A stretch of 64,000 nt of DNA from Stropharia rugosoannulata. Taxonomy: Eukaryota > Basidiomycota > Agaricomycetes > Agaricales > Strophariaceae. Position 1 is the first letter of the stretch; every line of letters begins with the position of its first letter. Made by a program: the position numbers and the translations under genes. The stretch is taken from contig JANCIK010000004.1 in assembly GCA_028532985.1 (NCBI GenBank), positions 868,001-932,000 of the forward strand, given 5' to 3'. Positions 10,100 through 25,283 of this stretch are shown one piece after another. The notes beneath the pieces are model-generated. The model was not told the origin of the DNA and searched no databases. It saw nothing but the letters and a program-made list of their open reading frames with translations.

Positions 10100-11257
10100 C
10101 TAGTCCGAATCGGACAAGTCCATGTCAGCCTCTGATAAATTTTCATTTTCATTGTAATTGATCTGAGATATGCTCGACTTTGCTTGCTTTTCGTCGTTGC
10201 TTTTAACTTGTGGGAGAGGGGCTTGTGAATCAATAGATGGGAGCTTTAGGTGGAAATGGGGCGATGCAATCGTGAAAGGTGACTCGGGTTGTGGAGGTGG
10301 AGGGGGCGAGGGAGATAATGTGGGTGGCGGAGGAGGTGGTGGCAAAGGTGGAGGAGCTTCAGAAGGAGGGCGTGGAACTGAAGTATTGTAAAATCGGTAA
10401 AGATAAGCATTAGTGTCGTCAAATGATGTGTTGGACCAAGAATCTTTGAAAACAGGTGGGGTATACAAGACAAGATGTTGGGAAGAAAAATAGCTAGGTG
10501 GATAGCGTGCCCAGCGGACAGGGATATTTGGGACAGGGGATCGATCCTCTGAAGGGGGGGCGGGACTTTTCAAGGGGCTCTGAATCGCCTCGAATGATAT
10601 ATTGACCGACCCGTGGCTATGTCCAACCACGCGAAAAGCATCCTTGAAAGATACGGCTTCGATACTGTCCCCATCGCCATGAATTTCGAAAACAGCATAG
10701 TCGTCTATATCGTCCTCGATAGTACCTTGGTTTTCATTCCAGATACGTTCCTTGACCAACTCTCGAGGATCTATTGTGCTCACCCAACCGCGCGGATAGC
10801 CCCACACAGAAATATTTCTGAGCCACTCCTCTTCATTGGCATTATTGTCATAGCTGAGGGCTTCTTTCAGCAGGCGCCCTTTTATTCTTCCCGGCTCGAA
10901 CTCGTCTAGCCAATCTAGTCGTTGCTGCCGCGAGCTTTCCACAGAGTGAATCCGTTTCCACATAGTAGCATTGCCTTGGTAGAATTGGTAATATTGACGA
11001 GCTAGAGAGATAAGTTCGCGGTTGAGTCGGAAGTGACATTCAGTTGCCTTGTGATCAGGATCGCCACAGTTAAAGCACCGCGAAGTTGGTTCTGCCTCTG
11101 TTGAACCCTCTTCGATGCCTAGGATTTCTGTATCAACGCGTTCATAGATTCCAAATGGCTCCCAGCCGTATGGAAGTACATCGGGGGTTACATGATAGAA
11201 AAACGGAGGAGCTAATTCTTCGTCTCCTGCTCCGCCGGCGGTTGGCTGTTCTCCCAT
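10100..11257 (-). CDS. CCHC zinc-knuckle protein with PSP domain (ZCCHC8-like)
   Basis: Single exon of 385 residues from the first in-frame ATG at 11257. A zinc knuckle C61-x2-C64-x4-H69-x4-C74 is followed by a PSP (proline-rich in spliceosome-associated protein) region at about 115-165, centred on EEWLRNISVWGYPRGWVS. This order matches ZCCHC8-type proteins, which in animals scaffold the nuclear exosome targeting complex, so a role in nuclear RNA processing or decay is likely by family. The C-terminal half is Pro/Ser-rich, including a run of Pro around residue 310, and ends in an acidic tail. Its start codon lies inside the last exon of the upstream glutaredoxin-like gene in a different frame, with 46 bp overlap. 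Confidence 0.88.
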   Translation of the reverse strand: MGEQPTAGGAGDEELAPPFFYHVTPDVLPYGWEPFGIYERVDTEILGIEEGSTEAEPTSRCFNCGDPDHKATECHFRLNRELISLARQYYQFYQGNATMWKRIHSVESSRQQRLDWLDEFEPGRIKGRLLKEALSYDNNANEEEWLRNISVWGYPRGWVSTIDPRELVKERIWNENQGTIEDDIDDYAVFEIHGDGDSIEAVSFKDAFRVVGHSHGSVNISFEAIQSPLKSPAPPSEDRSPVPNIPVRWARYPPSYFSSQHLVLYTPPVFKDSWSNTSFDDTNAYLYRFYNTSVPRPPSEAPPPLPPPPPPPTLSPSPPPPPQPESPFTIASPHFHLKLPSIDSQAPLPQVKSNDEKQAKSSISQINYNENENLSEADMDLSDSD

Positions 11258-11626
11258 TCCTTGAGCGCTTGTAGCACTACGGACTCGTCCCAGCGGCCTT
11301 TCGCAATTTCCTTGCCTTCCAGGTGCAGTGCCGGTATCCAATACACATATTTCTTCTTCCACTTTTCCTGACCTGCCTCCTGGATGTTGATAGTATCCAG
11401 CTGGAACTCGCGCTATACATCATGTTCAGTTTTGCACTCCACAGTTGTCGGAGATGAAACAACTCGCCTGCTGACGGACTTTGGCCAGAGCTGCCTTTGC
11501 AGTCTGCTGGATGCATTAGAAAAACAGATTGGTATTTGCAGCTCAGAAAAATCTTACGTCGCAAAGCGAGCAATTAGGGCCAGAGAATAGGGTAAGGCGA
11601 GGGATTCGCGCGCTACGGAAAGCCAT
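11212..11626 (-). CDS. glutaredoxin-like protein (YDR286C/C5orf63 type)
   Basis: Exons 11558-11626, 11468-11506 and 11212-11412; 102 residues. The second intron starts with GC (gcgagt); using it keeps the expected sequence VRQQREFQLDTINI intact. The protein has a short basic N-terminus, possibly a mitochondrial presequence, then a thioredoxin-fold start LTLFSGPNCSLCD with C19-x2-C22 as the redox pair, and the family-specific stretch YVYWIPALHLEGKEIAKG. Related fungal proteins are small, poorly characterised glutaredoxin-like proteins. The stop codon lies 46 bp downstream of the PSP gene's ATG, so the two genes may share one transcript or use nested promoters. The divergent CCCH gene begins 184 bp upstream. 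Confidence 0.88.
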
Positions 11627-11810
11627 ATGAAGTCGTTGACTCGACGGGCATTAGGTAAGGTAGCGCGACCAGCTTAGGATAAATCTCGGTCACGTGTTTC
11701 TGATACGCCCTGGTCACTGTCAGACTCCATTTGGAATCAACTGTCACCTCAACCGATATTCCTTTGCCTCCGGCCTTTAACCTTTAGGGCCACTAGGTTC
11801 ATGTCCTCTG

Positions 11811-14800
11811 ATGGTCTTGCCGGACCCGTCATGGCGCGTCAAGAGTGAGTCTCTGCCATGGCTTATGACCGCAAATATGATTAACTTATACCTGTTCCAG
11901 CACGACCGTGTCCATTCTATCAACAAGGTCGCTGCATGTTCTCTGAGTCGTGCAATTTCCTGCATACCGTGTCTGCACAAGTGGATGGTGAAGTGAAGAG
12001 GCTACAGCTTAACAACGGCTCTAGAAGTCCTGATAATCGGTCAAACATTATTGTTCATTCTCCCCAGAGCGCTTCCTCGTCGCCCCGGTCACCAAGAACA
12101 ACTGGGTTGTTGCTTGCTCTCGGAGATGTAGTAGCGGATCCAAACCCGGTGGACGGAAGCGAAGACGACATCGTGAATCACTCGCCTATGCAGGAGGGAT
12201 CTGAGACTTGGTCTGACGGTTTGCCTACTCTGGTGAACGATTTAGGCTTCGGGCAGTATTCACAGTTGGATGGAGGCCAGAACGAAGGCCAGAACGACGA
12301 TACTCTACACCAAGGGGAACGCTATGTTACCTACGAAGATTCGGATGTAGACTCGGATGGGAATTGGACTGCTATTTCAGATTACGATGACACCACTGTA
12401 TCCCGACCTGTCCAAGAGTTCATAGCAGAAACGACCGACGACATAGTTCATACGAATCTTACAAGTCCTAGACAGGCTGTGAGACGCAGCAGCTGGACAA
12501 TATCGCCTGACCACGATGTTGTCGACTTCTCTCACAGACACTCTGTTACTTCCGTTACCAGTCTCCTATCTCCTATTGAGGTGTCAACGCTAAACTTGAC
12601 TGCTTTCTTCCGAGCCAACAGCAATTACCCTGAAGACTCGCACTCTTTTGATTCTGGGTATGCAGAGAACTGGAAACCCCCCTTCCCATTGGCTGCCTCT
12701 CCCCCACGTAGTCCCTCGGCCAGCTCGATGGCCAGTTCGATGTTCGATCCCCTTGGTTCACCGTTCGGTGTAAATGCAGCCCACTTTCAACTGCAACAAC
12801 CGCTTTTAAACTCTTTGCAAGCCCAGCCACCTTTGTCGCCAACTAGGACCGTTTCCTCATACGATTTAGAGGACGACGTCCCACAAGTCCTAAGTCTCGA
12901 TTCTCCCATCAGTCAACGGGACACTACCGACTACCTTACACCAATGGGAAATTCCTTCCCTTTCAATCAAGACAAGGATCATGAATCCAGTAGCAGTGAC
13001 GAGGAAGGCGACTTCTGGGATTCGGGTGGGGCTACAACTACCTACATGGGGCCTTTGCACCACGAGGACTCCGTTGTTCAAAATGCAGACGTGTCGGCCA
13101 ATTCACAAGACCTCCAGGAACATAACAATGACACAGATAATCTCTATACAGATAACGTGAATGACACTGTTGCTTCTACATCGACTTCAACGGAAGTTGA
13201 ACCCACTTCAAGTGATAATGACGAAACAGCCTATCTGGCATATCTTAATAGCCCGCATGCTACACAGGCAGCAGAAAATGATACATTGGATTCTCTTTAT
13301 AGCTCTTATTCTGCAATTTCCTTTGACAGGACTTCTTCAACTTCTCCTACTGCAGGCCAGACCCAAACCCCCATTAGCAGTATCGAACGTTCAATCTCTT
13401 CAGAACCATCCAGTTCCTCTACTCCTTTGAGCTCTCTGCGCGAGCCTGTCTTTACGCCTCCTTCAAGACAGCGCTCGGACACAATCAGACCTGGCTCTGC
13501 TGGCTCCCTCAATTCATTGACCTCACCAATTACCTCTCCTCATCCATCTGTTGGTCGAGCATCTCCTTTCAATGACAGGTTTTCCGGGAGTGGGTCCCGG
13601 AGTCAGAGTCCTCTTGCTCAGGAAATCGAAGTTTCTCGCAAAATTCCCATTGGATTCAGGAATTCATTCGCATTGGTTAGGAATCTATTTCTTCGTCATG
13701 CCACATACTCACACCCACACCTACCCTAGGGACGTGCCAGTACATCAAGCCTGCTAACAAACAGGAATAAAGGACGGAGCGCAATAACCTCCCTCTACAT
13801 TGACCCAGATATTCCGGGCTCACCGACAAAGTGCTCCAGCTCTAGTTCACCGAAATCTGCTCAATCTCTTCCCAAAGGGTTGAAACCTCTTCGACTAGTA
13901 AGTAAAGTCGCGTGTGGTGCGCTTTCAGTCCTGATGCACCATCTCAGTCCACTTTCATTGACGCCAAGTTTCCTTCACGACGCAACACTCATTCGCATAT
14001 TTCTTCTTCTTTTTTTTCTTCGCCGATTAATTCTGATACTAATTCTGGTAAATTCCTACTGCGGTTATGTACAAGTCCCCTGCTCACAAGTGTTGTGTCA
14101 GGAAACAAGCATACGTCAATTTCATCTACACATGTATCATCTACCCATTCATCGCTCGCTGATCATCTGGTACGTACACTGGTACTGTAATTTATCTGTC
14201 GACACCGACATACCTTTCCTCAGGCATTATCTAATCGTCCATCACCGATACCATTGCATATCCGCAATAGCATAATACCCACGGAACAACCCCCTTCTCC
14301 CTCATCTAATTTTCGCAACAGCTTGGCTGGCATAGACGAACCACCCCAGTCGGCGCCCGTGGCCTCTTGGAGAAGATCTATAAATTATTCTCGTCCATCA
14401 AGCCGGCTTTCTGAACCAGATCATGAACATGATAACGACGACACCGACGAAGACACCGGACGACTCTCACTCGATCCATATGGTGAAACAATTCGAAGAC
14501 CTATCACCACTCCGCACACGGCTCCTGCATGGCGCGCGTCTTCTGTTTTCCAGCACCCCGTGTATGCCATTGAAACACCGAAACCGACGTTAATGTTTGC
14601 CATCGCTAGTGACGATGTCAAACAAGTCAAAGACGTCCTATCACGGGGTGGCGCGGACCCGAACGAATGCGTGGGGCCGCTCTCAGCGCTCGAGTTTACG
14701 CTCACCAACGACAAGCTGGCAAATAAGCTGGACATTGTTAAAACATTACTGGCGTATGGCGCTGACCCGACGTCAGCCGCTAAGCTGGATAAGGCTACAA

Positions 14801-16112
14801 CTCCAGAGAGTAAGCCCGCCGCTGAAGGCGGGTCCGAGGAACCCCGTAGTCTGATGGAGGAGGTAGATGCCGCAACAAGGTACAGTTACACTGAAAGAAA
14901 CCGAAGACAAAGCGACTGACTATCGTTGTCATAAAGATATTATCTTGAACGGGCTGAGTCAAAGCATACGAAGAGGATGTCCGTATTGATACAACGCTCC
15001 TTCTTCCGCCCGTTGACCCGGGTTCGGTATGATCTTATTGGTCAAGATAGAGCACTCGAACAGCTGTTCCGAGTGCTTTCGATGCATTCAAGAGAACTCG
15101 CTGTTTCACCGATGGTTGTTATGCTATGTGGTATGTTTCGCCACATTGATGATTTTCGTTTGATCGCGATCTCACGTATCTGACGCCATGTTCATAGGAC
15201 CCAGTGGCCATGGGAAGAGTTTGCTTGCCCGCAAATGTAAGTCTACTCAAATAACTCCTGTGTGTTGAATACAAACCAAGCCGATTTAATAGTTGGATCG
15301 TTATTGGAAGTTCCGACACACACTGTGAACATGACAACCCTTCGGGCCACTCATAATCTGTGGGAATCTCATTCTATGAGTCCATACGAGGTAAATAAAT
15401 TCTTGTAATTTGTAAATGGGATCTAATGGCAGCAGACGCCTACGACGTATACTCTTGCTGAATTCCTTACAAATAACGAAGGGAAGCGATGTGTGGTGGT
15501 TTTGGACGTGAGTCCATCATCGAAGCGATGCTCAGCGTGTTTAGCTTATATGTTCTCTCAAAAGGAAATCGAGAAAACAGAGGATCCGAAAACTCTGTGG
15601 TCATTGTTAATGCCCTGGGAACTAGGCCGATGCGCATTTGAAGCAGGCAAACCGCATATAGACGTGAAAAATGTAATATGGATTGGAACATCCAATGTTG
15701 GTCATGACCTCGTATTTCAGCATCGTGATGCAAGGAAGAACAGCGAAGAAATCATGTCAAGGGAGGAATATGTCTCACTCATGGCACTTCTCAGGCCGAA
15801 AGTATCAGAAAGGCTTGGAGTGCGTTACATTGTTTTGGTTTTATTGTGGCAGCGAGCGCTCACAATGGCATGTGACAGGCTTCAATATTGTCAAGGATAA
15901 CGACCGTCCTCCCTTTCGTGCCATTCACATTGGAGGAAAAACGCGCTATTTGCTCGGAAACGCTGTTCACTCTTGGAGGGGACATGGCAAGAACGTTGTC
16001 GGCAGAGACCATAGAATCAATTATTGATGGAGCAATTGCGAACTACATTGAAGAGGAGGGTGTACGATCTCTGCACAGAGCTATATCAAGTCAACTGGTA
16101 GATGTCATGTAG
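11811..16112 (+). CDS. CCCH zinc finger - ankyrin - Clp-type AAA+ ATPase fusion protein
   Basis: Twelve exons: 11811-11844, 11901-13675, 13730-13897, 13948-14047, 14102-14169, 14224-14879, 14937-15130, 15198-15236, 15293-15390, 15436-15507, 15565-15819 and 15879-16112. They join in frame to 1230 residues. A CCCH finger (C15-x7-C23-x5-C29-x3-H33) is followed by some 700 residues of Ser/Asp/Thr-rich, probably disordered sequence. Ankyrin-like helices with GADPNE and AYGADP lie at about 835-900. A single AAA+ domain of ClpB D2 type follows: Walker A GPSGHGKS 999-1006, Walker B VVVLDE 1064-1069, sensor 1 WIGTSN, candidate Arg finger R1159 and sensor 2 GVR near 1216. All catalytic motifs look intact. 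Ankyrin plus one Clp AAA+ core recalls the disaggregase SKD3/CLPB, but the CCCH finger suggests RNA or nucleocytoplasmic work instead. The acceptor before exon 10 is a tandem cagcag, so one residue is uncertain. Confidence 0.85.
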
Positions 16113-16706
16113 CCAAATTTAACACGTTCTACATATAACAGACAAGGATGAGAATATTTCGGCCGCTAAATGTCTGTAAGTTCGGTCAATGGGCGCATAC
16201 TGAAACTCGGCGCTCACGGCACCGATATCTCATCCCTGCGCCAGTGTCTACCTTTTGCCTGATTTCATAGTTAAGTTACCCCAATATGAATGCTGTGCTC
16301 CCGACTCGTACTGGTAGTACCGTCGCAACGAACATGATGGACGGATTCCGGCCTCCTCTCATGATGACTACGCTATGTCCACAGCATGCAAGGCAATTTG
16401 ATTTGACTATCTTTAGCCTGCAATGGCATGTTATTAACACTTTGGACATCTGTTCTACACATCAGAAATGATGCATCTATCTCTGTTCTGTGCAGACGTG
16501 GTATTTTATGGCTAGGATCGAATAGACAACTTTCTCATCCTTGGCTTCCCCCACCCCGTTGTCGGAAGAGGAGTGGTCTTTCCTGTAGTCGTCCCGCAAA
16601 GCGCATTGTCTCTCTTTTTCGGCCCCATTCATTCACTTTCTTCGAACGGCGTGTTCAGGCTCTGACGACTCACTCAAATACCCATTAAACTCCAACGACA
16701 ACAGCC
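16113..16706. other. intergenic spacer
   Basis: Tail-to-head spacer between the AAA+ gene and the TM-SH3 gene. Two short open frames (16286-16471, 16428-16688) lack recognisable features and were not called; the second overlaps the likely leader of the next gene. Confidence 0.5.
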
Positions 16707-18026
16707 ATGGATTCTCAAGCCTACTCGGCACACCGCCGCATGGTAAAAGTACCAGCAAAGAAACGTAGTGCACGTCTGTTCGATGGACGCTCCGAAGTAA
16801 GACCCGTCGTGCTCGCCCGCCAGGACGGCGCAACTACTGTAACTCAGACAGTCGTCGCGTCGACAGCGGCGGCGAGCGCGACGTCGGGGCCGTCTGCAGC
16901 TGCCTCACTTCCTACATCAACGGCGGCCTTCGCCGGGGTTGCAGGATTTTTCGCGCTTGTGCTCATACTGAGTAAGTCATAGAAACATTCAAAGATAGCA
17001 TGCTGAAACTGATGCGGAACCCGGTGCTAACCAGCTGGCGTATACTGCTTCTACCGTCGCAGGAATCTTCGCAGTCAAGCTAAGAAGTACAAGGCGCCTT
17101 CAGCTTCATTCGATCAGAGTGCACTGTTCGAGAAGAAGAATCCGTTCGCGGCCGCCACCCTTGAAGAACCTGTAACGATCATCCTCACACCTCAGATTTC
17201 CCTCCAGAAGCCCCCCGTCACGCCGTCGAGTGCAGCGTCTTCAACGGAGGATTCTGGCTGGCATTCTGCGACGCCAAGCGCGCTCCGCGTGAAGAACGTC
17301 GATAACATCTCTGTCACGGTTCCTGCGCTCCCGAAGGCTGCAGCTGAGAAGCGCCGCCCATCGCAAAGCGGCAAACAGAGTTGGCGCGCTACCAGTCACT
17401 TGGAAGAGTTCGCTGGTTCGCCGCCGCCATCTTATGATATTGCGAATAGCGCGTCCCATGGATTCCTGGTCCCCCTTCCCAAGAGTTTGTCGCCTGAGCA
17501 AGGCAACCCTATAAATCCCATAGCACCAGCAGTGCAGAAAGAACGCGTCCCATCCAAGAAGGGGAAAGCTGCGGCAAAGTTGCAGTCTTTGATTGTGCCT
17601 GAGCATGCAGAGCCTGCCCCGATTGTTAGTCCCGCGCGCTCCGAGTCGTTCGCACCAAAGGATCTCGACGGACCACAGCAAGAAGCATCAACATCTTCAT
17701 ACACCAACATTCCTTTGACTAGTGGCACCAGCAGCAGTAGCAGTCCCCAGGGAGCAAACTCGGAAATGAGGATTCCACGGTTGATGACAGTAGTGGCACC
17801 ATATGTACCATCGCTCGCTGATGAACTGCTCGTCACCGTTGGTGACACTGTACGCCTCATGCTAGAGTACAAGGACGGCTGGGGCTTGGTGCAATATGTT
17901 GGCAAAGCAAATGGGCCAAGGGGCGTAGTGCCCCTTGTCTGCCTCCAGGAACGACGCAGAGTCGTACCAACCATTGCGCATAAAACATCAAACGGGTCCG
18001 TCGGCAGCTTGACTAGTTGGCGTTGA
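16707..18026 (+). CDS. membrane-anchored SH3 protein (Fus1-like architecture)
   Basis: Exons 16707-16971 and 17035-18026; 418 residues. A basic N-terminal segment and a Thr/Ala-rich stretch precede one transmembrane helix (about 70-93, through AGVAGFFALVLILSTGVYCFY-like sequence split by the intron). Next come a juxtamembrane Arg/Lys cluster and a long Ser/Pro-rich cytoplasmic region with a PPPSYD motif. A C-terminal SH3 domain lies at about 339-394: ALYDY replaced by VVAPYVPS, then DELLVTVGDTV, GWGLV and RGVVPL. Yeast Fus1, a cell-fusion protein, has the same order of TM helix, disordered region and SH3 domain. Here that is a resemblance in layout, not proven orthology. A role in polarity or hyphal fusion is inference. 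Confidence 0.87.
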
Positions 18027-18422
18027 AGCTTGTAAACTTCGATGTTACTGGCATACACGTCAGGTCGGCGGACGAGGTATTTATTTCCAGACACATTTGG
18101 CGATACCCAAATCCTTCCTGTCTTTACATATTATAAGCTTGTTGTAATACTTCCTGGTCATTCCCATTGCTTTCTTTCGTTTGACGTCTTGTCTTCCGCC
18201 CGCAGTATTTTAAGCCATCAAAGGTTTTGCTTCTGACGAATGAAACCCTGGAGGGTTTCATTCGACCTAGAGTACACTGTGTGTACTTCCATATCTAACT
18301 TACGTATTTATTCTTATTATGTACCACTCGTAGGAGTAGAACCAGTGAGCATGACTGCAACCAAAGGAAATAATCAGATTTTCAAAACAAGAAGATTGAT
18401 GTTTAAATAAGGTACAATCTAA
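18027..18422. other. convergent intergenic region
   Basis: Shared 3' region of the SH3 gene (+) and PAM17 (-). It contains the perfect palindrome at 18237-18264, listed separately. Nothing else recognised. Confidence 0.55.
18237..18264. repeat. perfect 13-bp inverted repeat (possible 3' end hairpin)
   Basis: Arms cgaatgaaaccct (18237-18249) and its exact complement (18252-18264), separated by gg. The palindrome sits midway between two convergent genes, so a hairpin near their transcript ends is possible. It has no following T-run, and fungal Pol II does not need such hairpins, so the role is open. Confidence 0.6.
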
Positions 18423-19302
18423 TTATTCCTCGGGAAGGAGAGCTTTACGCCTGTATTTAGCTTGGTCGCGAAGCCACTGGGCAGTAAAAATCAGTTAGAG
18501 AAAGAAATCGACTCAATGCGTCTGATATACGAACCTGCCTGTATTGGTGTAATGACCCAATCTTCTCTCCTACAACTTATATGAGATGAAGTTCAGAGGA
18601 CATATAATAGTTTACATACCATAGTAATCGGGCACGGGTTGCGTTGGGTTTTGCAAAGAAACGTCAACACGATTCTTAGCGATGCGACGGAAGAACTCGC
18701 GGTCCATGGCGTCGATGTTCGACAACAAATTGCGATGTGTATATCTCCACATCGTAGCTCCAACGGTAGGGCCAATCAGCGCGCCGATACCTGTGTTCGT
18801 TTTATAAATAATATAACGGGCACCGAAACGGATTGCTCACCGGCACAGCCGAAAGTACAGAAACCGTAGAAGAAAAATGGATCGACACCCTATGGGCAGA
18901 ATTAGACTCGGAAAAGTCGACTGTGTTGAATGAACTGTACCATAATGGGCTTTAGAGGATCAGTGTCTAGATTCCCAAAATACGCGGCGCCTCCTCCCAA
19001 TCCCAGTAACGCACCAGGAATAGTAAAGACCTGCAGCCTAGAAATGTGAGCTTAGAGCATTATGGGAGGCATATATTACCCACAGTTTGCCACGTTCGTT
19101 TGCTCTTCTTAATCTTTAGATACTCAGGCCACGAGAGCGTTTTCGTCTGGATGGTCTCACTTATTGGTTTCGCAGCGCCTGTGGAGACTTTAGCCTTGAC
19201 AGCAGTGGACTTGGTTCTCAAGAAAACATTTGGTGCTTTCCGTATCGCGTTAAGTGGCTGTCGCGCTGAGAGACGCGAGACTCGAGTAAAACAAGACTCC
19301 AT
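18423..19302 (-). CDS. PAM17: presequence translocase-associated motor subunit PAM17
   Basis: Exons in transcript order 19084-19302, 18941-19030, 18841-18889, 18620-18790, 18535-18569 and 18423-18476; 205 residues. PAM17 is a mitochondrial inner-membrane protein that helps organise the TIM23 import motor (with PAM18/PAM16). The first 40 residues are rich in Arg, Ser and Ala without acids, a typical presequence. LSWPEYLKIKKSKR opens the mature domain, two hydrophobic segments follow (FTIPGALLGLGGGAAYF; FFFYGFCTFGCAGIGALIG), and the C-terminus carries the family hallmark VPDYYGEKIGS and QWLRDQAKYRRK. Length fits the family. Divergent from the SNF2 gene with only 262 bp between start codons, suggesting a shared promoter region. 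Confidence 0.93.
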
Positions 19303-19564
19303 GAGGCAAAGGAACGGGGAATTCGACACAGTCGAGACTCGACAGGTGGATGAGAGTCAGCCTTCAGCACAGCTCCGAGCTCGGACACGACCCCGCCATA
19401 TCACGTGCGTGATCGCGACGGTAGTGCAACTCTGTGCAGTTTGGCGGTTCCGTCGTTCCGAATTACCATCTACATAGTCACTCACAACTTCTTCTTGACT
19501 TCTTCGGCATTCACGGTCTAAATTCAACATAAATCGCGACCATGCTATTTTACCACGATCTCTG

Positions 19565-23987
<4,423 letters not shown>

Positions 23988-24572
23988 TCTTTTTAATGTT
24001 ACTCTCATTTATTTATTGTTTATTGTGACGCTGATTCTGTAGTTCATACTAACGGTTGTATTTTGTGTATATACTACTGTACTAATACTCATATACGATC
24101 ATTGGGCCTTTAGTATCAATAATGTTCCTTTTCTCTGTTTTATTTTCACTGTAACGATTAAAAGAAACACGGCATAATCCGAGGCTTAGAGAACTGAATG
24201 TCAAAAAGGCTTCCTTATTCCTACTAGCTTGAAAATTGAAATGAAGGTAGTTATATTTATCAACATTTAGGCCCATGCTGGCCCATGTCTTTGTACGGCT
24301 ATCCCAAAACTCTCAATCACTGGCTATTTCGAGGACAATTCAATCTGCATATGAAGTAGAAATGAGCAAATGAGCTTATTTTAGACTAAACCATGGCTGT
24401 GGGTATACCTTCTATTCGGGAAGTGCATCCAATGCCGTCAACTGGTCAGTATAAAGCTAGAGCGCTAAAGCTTTTCTCTAACTCCACCATCTCCACGCTC
24501 TCTACCTCTCCCACCTACAGTACAGCTCCTAGTGAGCTCGTCGTCCAGCCCAGTCTTTCACCATCGGCCCAA
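23988..24572. other. intergenic spacer
   Basis: 3' flank of the SNF2 gene and promoter of the KRE9-like gene, with the TATA box listed separately. The open frame continues upstream of 24573 to 24393, but the signal peptide starts at 24573 and the TATA box lies inside that extension. Confidence 0.55.
24450..24455 (+). promoter_or_regulatory. TATA box of the KRE9-like gene
   Basis: tataaa at 24450-24455, followed by a pyrimidine-rich tct/cacc stretch that could hold the start site, about 118 bp before the ATG at 24573. It argues against using the upstream ATG at 24393. Confidence 0.45.
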
Positions 24573-25127
24573 ATGGCGCGCGTACTCAGCACAATCCTAT
24601 TCTTCATTTTCTTCTTTGCTATGACGGTTACTAGCACTAGAGTCACCCCCGTCAACAGGCTCGCTGAAAAATCTGTCCAAGATATCTACGTTCCCCGCAT
24701 CATCAAACCTGACAGCAACACTATCTGGGTTGGTGGTATCATTGCTACTGTCACTTGGTATGTCCAATGCATGATTCCTTTGCCATCATTACCCGTGCAC
24801 TGATATTGTTTGTTTAGGGATGCGTCGGATGCCCCTCCCTTTATCTCCAACGAGGCTTCTGTATATCTTCACGGATGTGAGTGCATCTTTTTTTATTACT
24901 TATTTGCCGCCCGGATTTTGAACAGAACTTTACTATAGATGGGGTTGTTATCACAGGTTTCGACCTTCGATCCGGCAGTGTATCGTTTCCTGTCCCAAAT
25001 GTCGCTCCTGGCCAGTACTACATCACGCGTAAGTGGAATACGTCTTGGGCACGACTGTTTCTGATCGAAGATATTTGTAGTATTTGGAGATTCCGGCAAC
25101 TATAGTCCAGTGTTTTCGGTCTTTTGA
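24573..25127 (+). CDS. small secreted KRE9/KNH-like (Ser-Thr-rich GPI family N-terminal domain) protein
   Basis: Exons 24573-24757, 24818-24876, 24939-25028 and 25081-25127; 126 residues. A signal peptide with a long Leu/Phe core occupies residues 1-22. The mature protein follows the pattern of the yeast cell wall synthesis KRE9/KNH1 N-terminal domain: entry PRIIKPDSNTIWVGG, then TVTWDASDAPPF, a FDLRSGSVSFPVPNV strand and the closing LFGDSGNYSPVF. It stops right after this domain, with no Ser/Thr-rich region or GPI signal, so it is shorter than many relatives and likely fully secreted. By family a link to cell-wall beta-glucan is likely, but its biochemical role is unknown. It converges with the GH5 gene 156 bp away. 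Confidence 0.8.
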
Positions 25128-25283
25128 AAAATGACTGAAGGCGCAGACATATACCCTTTACCTTTGCTATGTGCGAGGCTGTTCTTAACCAAACCTTTCG
25201 GACATTTCCACTACTTTGCTTGAAGCAGTTTGCGAGTGTAACTTCTAAATATTCATTGTTGTATGCGCATACATTCGGGAGTT

